Shown piece by piece: positions 17,484-26,027 of a stretch of DNA of 64,000 nt (position 1 is its first letter; each line of letters opens with the position of its first letter). This DNA is from Aquabacter spiritensis (lineage in GTDB: Bacteria > Pseudomonadota > Alphaproteobacteria > Rhizobiales > Xanthobacteraceae). The stretch lies in NCBI RefSeq assembly GCF_004346185.1, contig NZ_SMAI01000002.1, forward strand, positions 372,001 to 436,000. Direction: 5' to 3'. The translations under genes were made by a program, and so were the position numbers. The notes beneath the pieces are model-generated. The model ran no database searches, was not told where the DNA came from, and saw only the letters and a list, made by a program, of their open reading frames with translations.

Positions 17484-18512
17484 TCACCCGATCAGGTCGC
17501 GGACCATGGGAATGACCTTGGTGCCGTAAAGCTCGATGCAGCGCATCAGGCGGTCGTGCGGGAGCGGGCCCGCGCTGTATTTGAGGTCGAAGCGGTCGAT
17601 GCCGAGCGCCGTGGCGGTCGCGGCGATCTTGCGGGCCACGGTTTCCGGACCGCCGACATACAGCGAGCCGTGCTCGACCTCGCGGTCGAATTCGTCGCGC
17701 GCCATCGGCGGCCAGCCGCGCTCGGCCCCGATCCGATCCCGCATCGCCTTGTAATCCCCGAACATCTCCTCGCGCGCCGCGTCATCCGTCTCGGCCACAT
17801 AGCCTGGCGAATGGACGCCGATCGGCAGCGCCGGCTTGCCGAACTGCGCCAGCGCGCGGCGGTAGAGGTCGGCATGCGGCCGGAACCGCCGGGGGTCGCC
17901 GCCGATAATGGCGAGCATCAGCGGCAGGCCGTAGCGCGCCGCGCGGACCACCGAGTCCGGCGTCCCGCCGACGCCGATCCAGGTCTTCAAGGTGCCGCGC
18001 TCGATCTCGGGATAGACGCCTTGGGCGTCGAGCGGCGGGCGGATGGTCCCGGTCCAGCGCACCGGCCCGGGGGCGAGAAGAGCCGCGAACAGATCGAGCT
18101 TCTCGGAGAACAGCGTTTCGTATTGCGACAGCGGCAGGCCGAACAGGGGAAAGCTTTCGGTGAACGAGCCGCGGCCGAGAATCACTTCGGCGCGGCCGTG
18201 AGAGAGGGCGTCGAGGGTGGAGAAGCGCTGGAACACGCGGATCGGATCGTCCGAGGACAGGACGGTGACCGCCGATCCCAGGCGAATCCGCTGCGTCCCG
18301 GCGGCGATCGCCGCCAGCACGACGTCCGGCGCGGAAATCGCGAAATCGGGCCGGTGATGCTCCCCGAGCCCGATGAAGTCCACGCCGCAGGTGTCGGCGA
18401 GCACCGCTTGGGCGACGACGTCGCGGATCACCTGCGCCAGAGGCAGGAGCGCGCCGTCCGCTCCGCGGGTGACGTCGCCAAAGGTGTCGAGGCCGAGTTC
18501 GAGGTGAGGCAA
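17484..18512 (-). CDS. LLM-class flavin-dependent oxidoreductase
   Basis: The 342-residue product has the luciferase-like monooxygenase barrel: ELGLDTFGDVTRGADG at the N-terminus, VDFIGLGEHHRPDFAIS, IRLGSAVTVLSSDDPIR and a C-terminal VGGPETVARKIAATATALG. These proteins use reduced FMN to oxidise diverse small molecules, and the substrate is not evident. No ATG lies close to the conserved N-terminus. A TTG at 18512 with GGAG nine bases upstream gives the start expected from the family. An ATG at 18665 would add 51 residues of unlikely sequence. Confidence 0.87.
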   Translation of the reverse strand: MPHLELGLDTFGDVTRGADGALLPLAQVIRDVVAQAVLADTCGVDFIGLGEHHRPDFAISAPDVVLAAIAAGTQRIRLGSAVTVLSSDDPIRVFQRFSTLDALSHGRAEVILGRGSFTESFPLFGLPLSQYETLFSEKLDLFAALLAPGPVRWTGTIRPPLDAQGVYPEIERGTLKTWIGVGGTPDSVVRAARYGLPLMLAIIGGDPRRFRPHADLYRRALAQFGKPALPIGVHSPGYVAETDDAAREEMFGDYKAMRDRIGAERGWPPMARDEFDREVEHGSLYVGGPETVARKIAATATALGIDRFDLKYSAGPLPHDRLMRCIELYGTKVIPMVRDLIG

Positions 18513-18982
18513 GACGGGTTTCTCCAGGCGGGGGGAACCGGGCCGGTCGCGTCGCCGCGGCAGCGGACGCCTCCAGATGCACCATTTTTGCCCGTCGGCG
18601 CCAGAGGCGGCACCGCCCGCCGACGCTTGCGGGCCGTTTGCCTTCTCTTCATTTGTGCACGCCACAATGCGGACGGAAAGCGCCGCTAGAGCCGGATCCG
18701 ATGGGGTCGTCCGATCCGATCGGCACTTCGGTCTTCAAATCCTGGAAGAGAGACTGTTTTGCTGATCCCGCGACGATCGGATCGAGATGGGCTCCGAGGT
18801 CAAAGGCGTTTGGTGGCTCGCTCTCGCCCGTCGCGGCGGGAGGCGACTTCGCTTTTCGATGGAAACGCGGCGCGATTTCGTCGAAAAGCAGACGCCTTTG
18901 GCCGGTCCGGCGGGTGTCCGGCCTGCAAGACGGGTCGGGAGAAGTCCGGGTGGGTTTGGGTGGCGGGTGACGGCGGCTTGGG
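18513..18982. other. Intergenic region with nested inverted repeats upstream of bamD
   Basis: This 470-bp divergent gap holds no convincing gene. Its main structure is a pair of nested perfect inverted repeats. The outer arms are CAAAGGCGT (18800-18808) and ACGCCTTTG (18892-18900); the inner arms are GCTTTTCGA (18851-18859) and TCGAAAAGC (18881-18889). The inner right arm ends two bases before the outer right arm, so one RNA could form both stems with a third short hairpin in the left loop. Short open frames across it look like shadows. Confidence 0.45.
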
Positions 18983-19843
18983 ATGGATCTTCACGTGATG
19001 CGCCTTTTCTCTGACGCCGCTTTCGGCCGCGTCCGTCTGTTCGGGGCCTTCGGCGCCCTTCTTCTCGCGGTGAGCCTCGCCGGATGCGCCACCAAGGACG
19101 AGATCCTCCCGCCCGACGAGCCGGCGGAGAAGATCTATAATGAGGGCCTCACCCTCATGAACCGGGGCGACCTTACCGCCGCCGCCAAGCGCTTCGAGGA
19201 TCTCGACCGCACCCATCCCTATTCGGAATGGGCGCGCAAGGCGCTGCTGATGGACACCTATGTCTATTATCAGGCGGGTCGCTACGACGAGGCGATCGCG
19301 GCCGGAAAACGCTATATGGCGCTCCATCCGGGCTCGCAGGATGCGCCCTATGCGAGCTATCTCGTGGCCTCCGCTTATTATGACAACATCCCCGACGTGA
19401 CCCGCGATCAGCGCGCCACCCGCCAGGCGCTCGACGCGCTCGACGAGGTGATCCGCAAATATCCCGGCACCGAATATGCCGCTGCAGCGCGTAAGAAGGT
19501 CGAGGTCGCCCGCGACCAGCTCGCCGGCAAGGAGATGATGATCGGGCGCTATTATCTGGAGAACCGGAACTATACGGGCGCGATCAACCGCTTCAAGGTG
19601 GTGGTCACGCAATACCAGACCACCCGCCAGGTCGAGGAGGCGCTGTTCCGCCTCACCGAGGCCTATATGGCGCTCGGCATCATTTCGGAAGCCCAGACCG
19701 CAGCCGCCGTGCTCGGCTACAATTTCCCCGACAGTTCCTGGTACAAGGACGCTTACCGGCTGGTCCAGCAGGGTGGCGGGGAGCCGAAGGAAAACAAGGG
19801 GTCCTGGATCAGCCAGGCGTTCAAGAAGCTGGGGATCGGCTGA
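18983..19843 (+). CDS. bamD: Outer membrane protein assembly factor BamD
   Basis: The 286-residue lipoprotein (lipobox LAGC at about 34-37) is the essential BamA partner in outer membrane beta-barrel assembly. Behind the signal are about five TPR units: IYNEGLTLMNRGDLTAAAKR, HPYSEWARKALLMDTYVYYQ, YMALHPGSQDAPYASYLVA, IRKYPGTEYAAAARKKVEVA and the block around RYYLENRNYTGAINRFKVV. The length fits alphaproteobacterial BamD. An ATG at 18998 would shorten the N-terminus by five residues. recN follows six bases later. Confidence 0.95.
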   Translation: MDLHVMRLFSDAAFGRVRLFGAFGALLLAVSLAGCATKDEILPPDEPAEKIYNEGLTLMNRGDLTAAAKRFEDLDRTHPYSEWARKALLMDTYVYYQAGRYDEAIAAGKRYMALHPGSQDAPYASYLVASAYYDNIPDVTRDQRATRQALDALDEVIRKYPGTEYAAAARKKVEVARDQLAGKEMMIGRYYLENRNYTGAINRFKVVVTQYQTTRQVEEALFRLTEAYMALGIISEAQTAAAVLGYNFPDSSWYKDAYRLVQQGGGEPKENKGSWISQAFKKLGIG

Positions 19844-19849
19844 CGCGCC

Positions 19850-21535
19850 ATGCTGTCCTCCCTCTCGATCCGGGACATCGTTCTGATCGAGAAGCTCGAC
19901 CTCGTGCTCGGCGAGGGGCTGACCGTCCTCACCGGCGAGACCGGAGCCGGCAAATCGATCCTGCTCGACGCGCTCTCGCTGGCCCTCGGCGGGCGCGGCG
20001 ACGGCGCGCTGGTGCGGCACGGGGCTGAGAAGGGGCAGGTGACGGCGGCCTTCGACCTGTCGCCCGGCCATCCCGCGCGCACCCTTCTCGCGGAAGCGGA
20101 CATCGCCGACGAGGGCGAACTGATCATCCGCCGCGTGCAGATGGCCGACGGGCGGACCCGCGCCTCGGTCAACGATCAGCCGGTCAGTGTGCAGATGCTG
20201 CGCGCGCTGGCGGCCTGCCTGGTCGAGCTGCATGGCCAGCATGACGACCGCGCGCTTGTGAACCCCGCGACCCATCGTGCTCTGCTGGATGCGTTCGGCG
20301 GGCTGGCGGCATCCGCCCAGACCGTAGGCGAGCTGTGGCGGACATTGCGTGCGGCGCGTGCCGAGGCGGCTGCCGAGGCGGCGCGGCTGGAGGCCGCGGC
20401 GAAGGACGCCGATTATATCCGCCACGCGGTCGCTGAACTCGAGGCGCTTGCCCCGGAAGTCGGCGAAGAAGCCGCTCTCGCCGAGCGGCGGACCGTGATG
20501 ATGCGCTCGGAGAAGATCGCCGGGGACCTCGCCGAGGCGCTGGACGCGGTGGGGGGGAGCGGATCGCCGGTTCCCACGCTCGCCGCCGCGGTGCGCCGGC
20601 TGGAGCGGCGGGCCGGGGAGGCGCAGGGGCTCGTGCGCCCCGCGGTGGAAGCCATCGATCTCGCCTTGGACCAGCTCGAAGTCGCGCGCGCCCATCTGGA
20701 AGCCGCCCGCGCCGCCGCGGATTTCGACCCGCACGAGCTGGAGCGCATCGAGGAGCGGCTGTTCGCGCTGCGCGCCGCCGCGCGCAAATACGGCGCCACG
20801 ATCGACGATCTGCCGCAGCTCGTGACCCAGTTCGCCGCCAGCCTCGCCAGCCTCGAGCGCGGCGCGACCCGGCTTGCCGAACTCGAGGTCCAGGCGGGCG
20901 CCGCCGAAGCCGCCTATCGCCGCGCGGCCGAAACCCTGTCCCAGGCGCGCGCGGCGGCCGCCCGCCGGCTCGAGGCCGCCGTGAATGCTGAATTGCCGCC
21001 GCTCAAGCTCGAACAGGCGCAGTTTCAGGTCGCGATCGACCGCGACCCCGGCGCGGCCGGACCGGACGGGTTCGACCGTGCCGCCTTCTGGGCGCGCACC
21101 AATCCCGGAACACGGGCCGGCCCGCTCCTGAAGGTCGCCTCCGGCGGCGAACTGGCGCGCTTCCTGCTCGCCTTGAAGGTCGTGCTCGCCGACCGCGGCT
21201 CGGCCCCCACGCTGATCTTCGACGAGATCGACACCGGGGTCGGCGGCGCGGTCGCCGATGCGATCGGCCAGCGCCTCGCCCGCCTGTCCGCCCGCGTGCA
21301 GGTTCTCGCGGTGACCCATGCGCCGCAGGTCGCGGCGCGCGCGGCGAGCCATCTGCTGATCGCGAAGGCCCGCTCGGAGGCCGCGGCGGCCACCCCATCG
21401 GTCGCGACCCATGTCGCGCGGCTCGGGGCTGCCGACCGGCGCGAGGAGATCGCCCGCATGCTGGCCGGGGCGAGCATCACGGCCGAGGCGCGCGCGGCCG
21501 CCGACCGGCTGATCGAAGGCGCGGCCTCCGCCTGA
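19850..21535 (+). CDS. recN: DNA repair protein RecN
   Basis: This 561-residue SMC-like ATPase acts in double-strand break repair. It starts LSSLSIRDIVLIEKLDL, with Walker A GETGAGKSI (about 28-36), a coiled-coil middle (about 160-370) rich in Ala, Glu and Arg, the signature KVASGGELARFLLALK and Walker B LIFDEIDTGVGG. The tail VTHAPQVAARA is also typical. It lies six bases after bamD, an arrangement common in alphaproteobacteria, and is probably co-transcribed. Confidence 0.96.
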   Translation: MLSSLSIRDIVLIEKLDLVLGEGLTVLTGETGAGKSILLDALSLALGGRGDGALVRHGAEKGQVTAAFDLSPGHPARTLLAEADIADEGELIIRRVQMADGRTRASVNDQPVSVQMLRALAACLVELHGQHDDRALVNPATHRALLDAFGGLAASAQTVGELWRTLRAARAEAAAEAARLEAAAKDADYIRHAVAELEALAPEVGEEAALAERRTVMMRSEKIAGDLAEALDAVGGSGSPVPTLAAAVRRLERRAGEAQGLVRPAVEAIDLALDQLEVARAHLEAARAAADFDPHELERIEERLFALRAAARKYGATIDDLPQLVTQFAASLASLERGATRLAELEVQAGAAEAAYRRAAETLSQARAAAARRLEAAVNAELPPLKLEQAQFQVAIDRDPGAAGPDGFDRAAFWARTNPGTRAGPLLKVASGGELARFLLALKVVLADRGSAPTLIFDEIDTGVGGAVADAIGQRLARLSARVQVLAVTHAPQVAARAASHLLIAKARSEAAAATPSVATHVARLGAADRREEIARMLAGASITAEARAAADRLIEGAASA

Positions 21536-21547
21536 CCCGCCGCGTTC

Positions 21548-21970
21548 TCAATCGCCCGGCGGCCGGCCCTGGCGCAGGCGCTTGACCGCGCCGCGCTTTT
21601 CCTTCGACGCGAGACGGCGTTCCTTGGAGGCGAGCGTCGGACGGGTCTTGCGACGCGGCGGCGCGACATAGGCGGCCTCGCGAATCAGCGCGACCAGCCG
21701 CTCGACGGCATCCTCGCGATTGCGATCCTGGCTGCGATGGCGCTGGGCATGGATGACGATCACCCCGTCCTGCGTCATCCGGCTGCCGGCGACGCGCACC
21801 AAACGGGCCTTGACGCCATCCGGCAGGTTCGGGGAATTGCGGGCGTCGAAGCGCAATTGAACCGCGGTCGAGACCTTGTTGACATTCTGTCCGCCCGGTC
21901 CGGAGGCGCGCACGAACGTGACGGCGATCTCGTCCTCCGCGATGGCGAGGCGGGGCGTGATCTCGATCAT
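21548..21970 (-). CDS. arfB: Peptidyl-tRNA hydrolase ArfB
   Basis: The 140-residue product carries the release-factor GGQ motif in VRASGPGGQNVNKVSTAVQL (about 20-39). A strongly basic C-terminal tail (KERRLASKEKRGAVKRLRQG) enters the empty mRNA channel of stalled ribosomes. It would rescue non-stop complexes in parallel with tmRNA. The ATG at 21970 (MIEITPRLAIAEDEI) gives the normal ArfB N-terminus. The gene converges on recN with 12 bases between the stops. Confidence 0.93.
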   Translation of the reverse strand: MIEITPRLAIAEDEIAVTFVRASGPGGQNVNKVSTAVQLRFDARNSPNLPDGVKARLVRVAGSRMTQDGVIVIHAQRHRSQDRNREDAVERLVALIREAAYVAPPRRKTRPTLASKERRLASKEKRGAVKRLRQGRPPGD

Positions 21971-22066
21971 GACCGGGGTCCGGCGGGGCCGGAGGCGAGC
22001 GCGCGCATGCTCTTCAATGGCGCAGCCGACCCGCGCTGGCAATGCCGCGGCCGGCGCGCGCCGCCG

Positions 22067-23146
22067 TCAGATGGCGTGGCGGTTCGCGCTCGGGCCGAAA
22101 TGCTCGACATAACGCGGCGAGATGGCGGCGCGCGGCAGGATGATCATGACGTCCGTGGTGCCGAACTGGTGATCGACGACCGCGCCGTCGCCGACATAGC
22201 CGCCGAGCCGGAGATAGCCTTTGATCAGCGGCGGCAGCGCATGCATGGCGGCCTTCACATTGATCTTGTCCGCCGGCATGCGGTCCATCGGCACATAGCG
22301 CTTCGGCAGCGCCCGGGCGCGCCATTCTTCCGGCGCGCGGGCATGGTGGTGCAGGAAGGACAGCGGCAGATCGAGCGCGGCAGGGTCGGTGCCCTCGAGG
22401 CTCGCGCAGCCGAACATCGCATCGATGCGATTGCGCAGGATATAGGTCCAGATGCCGTGCCACAGCAGCTCGACCGTGCGCTTGTTGCGGTAGGGCTTCA
22501 GCACGCAGGAGCGGCCCAGTTCCAGGAACCGCAGGTCCGGATGGGCGGCGATGATCGGCGCGATGTCGAACTCGCTCTGGGTGTAGAAGCCACCGTGCCG
22601 CTGCGCCACGTCCTGGCGCAGCAGCCGGTAGGTGCCGACGACCTTCGGCTTGCGGCGCCCGAGAACCATTTTGCCGGCATCGTGATCCAGCACGAGCAGG
22701 TGGTCGCAGATCGTATCGAAGGCGTCGACGTCGCGCCGCGCGAGCCGCGCCGGGCCTTCGGGAATGGCCGACATCTCTTCGTAGAAGACATTGAAGCGCA
22801 GGCGCTGGGCGCGGCGCACGTCGCGCGCGGTTTGGGCGAGCCGGACTTCCAGCGGTCCGAGCCGGCCGAGCAGCGTCGGCTCGCCGAACGGAACGGCTTC
22901 GCGATGGCGGATCCCGGAATAGGCGCGCAGGTCCGAGACCAGTTTCTGCGGCCCTTGAAGCGCCTGGATCCCGCTCACGGCGAAGGGGAGATCGAGCCCG
23001 CTCGAAGGCGCCGGGAAGCGCGGCGCGAACGGCCCGGGAAATCTGGCGAAGCTTTCCTTGGCGACATCGATGCTGCGACCCACCAGCGCCGGAAGGTTGA
23101 ACCCGGGACGGATCGGATCGGGGTCGGGCAAGTTGTGGCGTTTCAT
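22067..23146 (-). CDS. GNAT-type N-acyltransferase, OlsB/hemolysin-like
   Basis: The 359-residue product has the acyltransferase core of the ornithine lipid synthase OlsB group: RRAQRLRFNVFYEEM, a CDHLLVLDHD block, VVGTYRLLRQ and LELGRSCVLKPYRNK, followed by LLWHGIWTYI. OlsB attaches a 3-hydroxy fatty acid from ACP to ornithine as the first step of ornithine lipid synthesis. No OlsA-like gene is adjacent, so the acceptor is uncertain. The N-terminus (about 80 residues) is longer than in OlsB. AGGGGG lies before the ATG at 23146, and a good promoter lies about 130 bp upstream. Confidence 0.82.
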   Translation of the reverse strand: MKRHNLPDPDPIRPGFNLPALVGRSIDVAKESFARFPGPFAPRFPAPSSGLDLPFAVSGIQALQGPQKLVSDLRAYSGIRHREAVPFGEPTLLGRLGPLEVRLAQTARDVRRAQRLRFNVFYEEMSAIPEGPARLARRDVDAFDTICDHLLVLDHDAGKMVLGRRKPKVVGTYRLLRQDVAQRHGGFYTQSEFDIAPIIAAHPDLRFLELGRSCVLKPYRNKRTVELLWHGIWTYILRNRIDAMFGCASLEGTDPAALDLPLSFLHHHARAPEEWRARALPKRYVPMDRMPADKINVKAAMHALPPLIKGYLRLGGYVGDGAVVDHQFGTTDVMIILPRAAISPRYVEHFGPSANRHAI

Positions 23147-23275
23147 TGCAACGACCCCCTCCCTCGGGCCGTCGCCGGCGGGCGCGTGGTGCCAGTGAGG
23201 CCGCGCGCTGCCATGACGAACTGTGCCGCGCCGACGACGCTTGCTGCGCCGTCCTTCTGCGTGAAGGACAGCATC

Positions 23276-23304
23276 ACCATAAGTTTCGGACGCTCTTGTG
23301 ACAA
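23276..23304 (-). promoter_or_regulatory. Sigma-70 promoter of the acyltransferase gene
   Basis: Reading the minus strand, TTGTCA (23304-23299) and TATGGT (23281-23276) are exactly 17 bp apart. This predicts a leader of roughly 120 nt before the ATG at 23146. The rest of the 354-bp divergent gap (23147-23500) shows no gene or other clear element. Confidence 0.6.
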
Positions 23305-23500
23305 TGAAAGAATGCCGTAACTGGAAGTGTGGAAGGGTAGCGTTCATCGTGCCGTCGCGGTTCCGTCTCGAAAATCGGAGCGCGACCGGGAGGCACGGGC
23401 GAGCAAGTTCAAGGGGTTGGAGGCCGGCGCCGCCGGTCAGCCGGCTCAATGTGCAAGGCCCGAGGCGCGGTCTTGGCGGGACAATGGGGGATATCGGACG

Positions 23501-24121
23501 ATGATTTCGCGACGAACGATTTTGGTGGGCGGCGCCGGATTGGCGCTGGCGGCGGCCGCGTCATTTGCCGGCTTCGATTCTGCCTGGGCGCAGCCCCGGC
23601 CGGTGCCGAACGCGGTGAGCACGATCGACGTGCCGGGCGTCGGCCCCATGACGGTGCTGACCTTCGACGCGCAGTTCGTCTCCGCCGACCCCGCGACGCG
23701 GCGGGTCGTGCTCCAGGGCAGCTGGGGCAAGCGCTGGTCGGTCCTCGTGCCGCCCATGATGGGCGACGTGATGCGCCTCGCCAACAGCCGCAGTCTGGTG
23801 ATCCGGGTCCTGCCCGGGCTGGTGACCTATCTCGGCAAGGCGCATCAGGGGACGCCGGGCCAGGTCTCGACCGAAGTCGCGCTCAATGCCGGCCTGCCCG
23901 GCTGGCCGCAGGATTTCGGCTTTCGCGAGATCACCATCACCAGCATCCTGGTGGATATCAACAAGGCCGGCGGGACGATCAGCTTCGAGGGCATAGACGG
24001 GCTGGTGCGGACGGTGCGGGCGACCGATCCGAAGGTGCTCGCCGATCTCCAGCATGTGGCGCTCGGGGACCTGTGCGAGATCCGTTATTATGAAGGTATC
24101 GCCATCACCACGGTCCGCTGA
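23501..24121 (+). CDS. Exported protein of unknown function (206 aa)
   Basis: The N-terminus MISRRTILVGGAGLALAAAA is a twin-arginine type signal (SRRTIL) with cleavage after AWA. The mature part, about 175 residues, looks beta-rich: PGVGPMTVLTFDAQFVSADP, RRVVLQGSWGKRWSVLVPP and EITITSILVDINKAGGTISF. I do not recognise the family. It may be exported folded, perhaps with a cofactor, but the sequence shows no cofactor motif. The neighbouring genes give no functional hint. Confidence 0.6.
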   Translation: MISRRTILVGGAGLALAAAASFAGFDSAWAQPRPVPNAVSTIDVPGVGPMTVLTFDAQFVSADPATRRVVLQGSWGKRWSVLVPPMMGDVMRLANSRSLVIRVLPGLVTYLGKAHQGTPGQVSTEVALNAGLPGWPQDFGFREITITSILVDINKAGGTISFEGIDGLVRTVRATDPKVLADLQHVALGDLCEIRYYEGIAITTVR

Positions 24122-24189
24122 GGCCATCTGAGGCGCCGCTCAGGGCGGAGCATCACGCGCCCCGAGGGCAGGGGGCATTCCGGCGGCGC

Positions 24190-24207
24190 ACCCGCGCCGC
24201 CGCGGGT
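24190..24207. terminator. GC hairpin between convergent genes
   Basis: ACCCGCG and CGCGGGT flank a CCGC loop, a perfect 7-bp stem, between the stop of the exported protein and the stop of the YifB gene. The same 18 bases recur at 62221-62238 in another convergent junction. Its symmetry would let it serve both strands. Confidence 0.5.
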
Positions 24208-24242
24208 CTGTGCGGTTCCTATCGGTGGCCGCGGGTCGGTCG

Positions 24243-25775
24243 TCACGCCGCGAGGCGGGGTCGGTCGGTCAGGGCGCGATAGGCCAGGGCCTCGGCGAGG
24301 TGGCGGCGGCCGATGCCCTCCGCCCCGTCGAGATCGGCGAGCGTGCGGGCGACCCGCAGGATGCGGTGATAGCCGCGGGCCGACAGACGCATCGCGTCCG
24401 ACGCGTCGCGCAGCAGCGCGAGGCCGGCGGCGTCGGGGCTCGCAATGATGTCGAGCAGAGGCCCCGTCGCCTCGGCATTGGTGCGCAGGTCCGGCCGGTC
24501 CAAAGCGGCGAAGCGCTCGGCCTGAACCTGCCGCGCCGCCGCCACCCGCGCGGCGACGTCCCGCGAGCCTTCGGCCGGCGCGGGCAAAACGAGGTCGGCG
24601 GCGGTGACGGCCGGCACTTCGAGATGGATGTCGATCCGGTCCAAAAACGGGCCGGACAGCCGGCCCTGATAATCCTCGGCGCAGCGCGGGCCGCGCTTGC
24701 AGGTGAAGCCGGGATCGCCGGCTTTGCCGCAGCGGCACGGATTCATCGCCGCGACCAGCTGGAACCGGGCGGGATAGGTCACGCGGTGGTTGGCGCGGGC
24801 GATCAGCACCTCGCCGCTCTCCAGCGGCTGGCGCAGCGAATCGAGCACCTGCGGCGAAAATTCCGGCAGTTCGTCGAGAAACAGCACGCCGTGATGGGCG
24901 AGCGAAACCTCGCCCGGCCGCGCCTTCATCCCGCCGCCGACCATGGCCGCCATGGAGGCGGAATGGTGGGGCGCGCGGAACGGGCGCCGGTCGACCAGCG
25001 CCCCGTCCTGGATTGCGCCGGCGACCGAGGCGACCATCGAGACGTCCAGCATCTCGGCCGGCGAGAGCGGCGGGAGAATGGAGGGCAGACGCTGGGCCAG
25101 CATCGATTTGCCGGCGCCGGGCGGGCCGACATAGAGCAGATTGTGCCCGCCCGCCGCCGCCACTTCGAGCGCGCGCTTCGCGGTCTCCTGGCCCTTCACG
25201 TCGCGCAGATCGGGCAGCAGGTCGGGGCCTTTGCGCATGCGCGGGTCGGGGCGCGCGAGCACCTGGCGGCCGGTGACATGGTTCGCGAGCTGGATCAGCG
25301 AGGCCGGGGCGAGGATCTCCATGTCGGGGCTGGCCCAGGCCGCCTCGGCGCCGCAGGCGGCCGGGCAGATCAGCCCGTGGCCGCGCGCATTGGCGCCGAT
25401 CGCGGCCGGCAGAACGCCGGCGACCGCTGCGGTCGCGCCGTCGAGCCCGAGTTCGCCGACCACGGTATAGCCTGCGAGGCAGTCGGAGGGGATTGCTCCG
25501 ATCGCCGCCATCAGGCCGAGCGCGATGGGCAGATCATAGTGCGAACCTTCCTTCGGCAGATCGGCGGGGGCGAGATTGACGGTGATGCGGCGCGCCGGCA
25601 AAGCGAGGCCCGAGGCGATCAGCGCCGCCCGCACGCGCTCCTTCGCCTCGGTCACCGCCTTGTCGGGCAAACCGACGATGGTGAAGGCGGGAAGCCCGGG
25701 CGCGACATGCACCTGGACGTCCACCGGCCGGGCGTCCACGCCCTCGAATGCGACCGTCGCCACCCTCTGGATCAC
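24243..25775 (-). CDS. YifB family Mg chelatase-like AAA+ ATPase (ComM-like)
   Basis: The 510-residue protein begins IQRVATVAFEGVDARPVDVQ with the LonC-like N-terminal domain. It has Walker A VGPPGAGKSMLAQRLP (about 215-230), Walker B GVLFLDELPEF, sensor region LVAAMNPCRCG and a zinc-finger-like CxCG...CKRGPRC segment. The C-terminal helical domain has LSARGYHRILRVARTLADL. Relatives (ComM) are hexameric helicases that promote branch migration during natural transformation. The start is GTG, chosen for the GGGAGG eight bases upstream. Confidence 0.92.
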   Translation of the reverse strand: MIQRVATVAFEGVDARPVDVQVHVAPGLPAFTIVGLPDKAVTEAKERVRAALIASGLALPARRITVNLAPADLPKEGSHYDLPIALGLMAAIGAIPSDCLAGYTVVGELGLDGATAAVAGVLPAAIGANARGHGLICPAACGAEAAWASPDMEILAPASLIQLANHVTGRQVLARPDPRMRKGPDLLPDLRDVKGQETAKRALEVAAAGGHNLLYVGPPGAGKSMLAQRLPSILPPLSPAEMLDVSMVASVAGAIQDGALVDRRPFRAPHHSASMAAMVGGGMKARPGEVSLAHHGVLFLDELPEFSPQVLDSLRQPLESGEVLIARANHRVTYPARFQLVAAMNPCRCGKAGDPGFTCKRGPRCAEDYQGRLSGPFLDRIDIHLEVPAVTAADLVLPAPAEGSRDVAARVAAARQVQAERFAALDRPDLRTNAEATGPLLDIIASPDAAGLALLRDASDAMRLSARGYHRILRVARTLADLDGAEGIGRRHLAEALAYRALTDRPRLAA

Positions 25776-26027
25776 GCGAGCCTCCCGGCTTCGATCAGGA
25801 AGCGTACCCAAGTGCCGCCGGTGCGGCAAGAACATATTGCGAACATTTGCCCCGCCGGCATCCGGGTTCGCCCGACGGGGGCGGACCTTTTGGCTCGCCG
25901 CGGTCCCGCCGCCGCGGCCGCCGATCGGGAAAACACATGCCGTCAAGGATTTAGAGGCGGATTTCCGGATCCGCCGGTTCCCCATGCCCGGATCAGGCTC
26001 TAGGCTGGCCGCACCGTGGAGGGGCCG

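Noticed and set aside
18577-19014. Short plus-strand frames between the LLM oxidoreductase gene and bamD
   Set aside because: They overlap each other in different frames, lack ribosome binding sites and cross the inverted repeats; a structured non-coding region is more likely.
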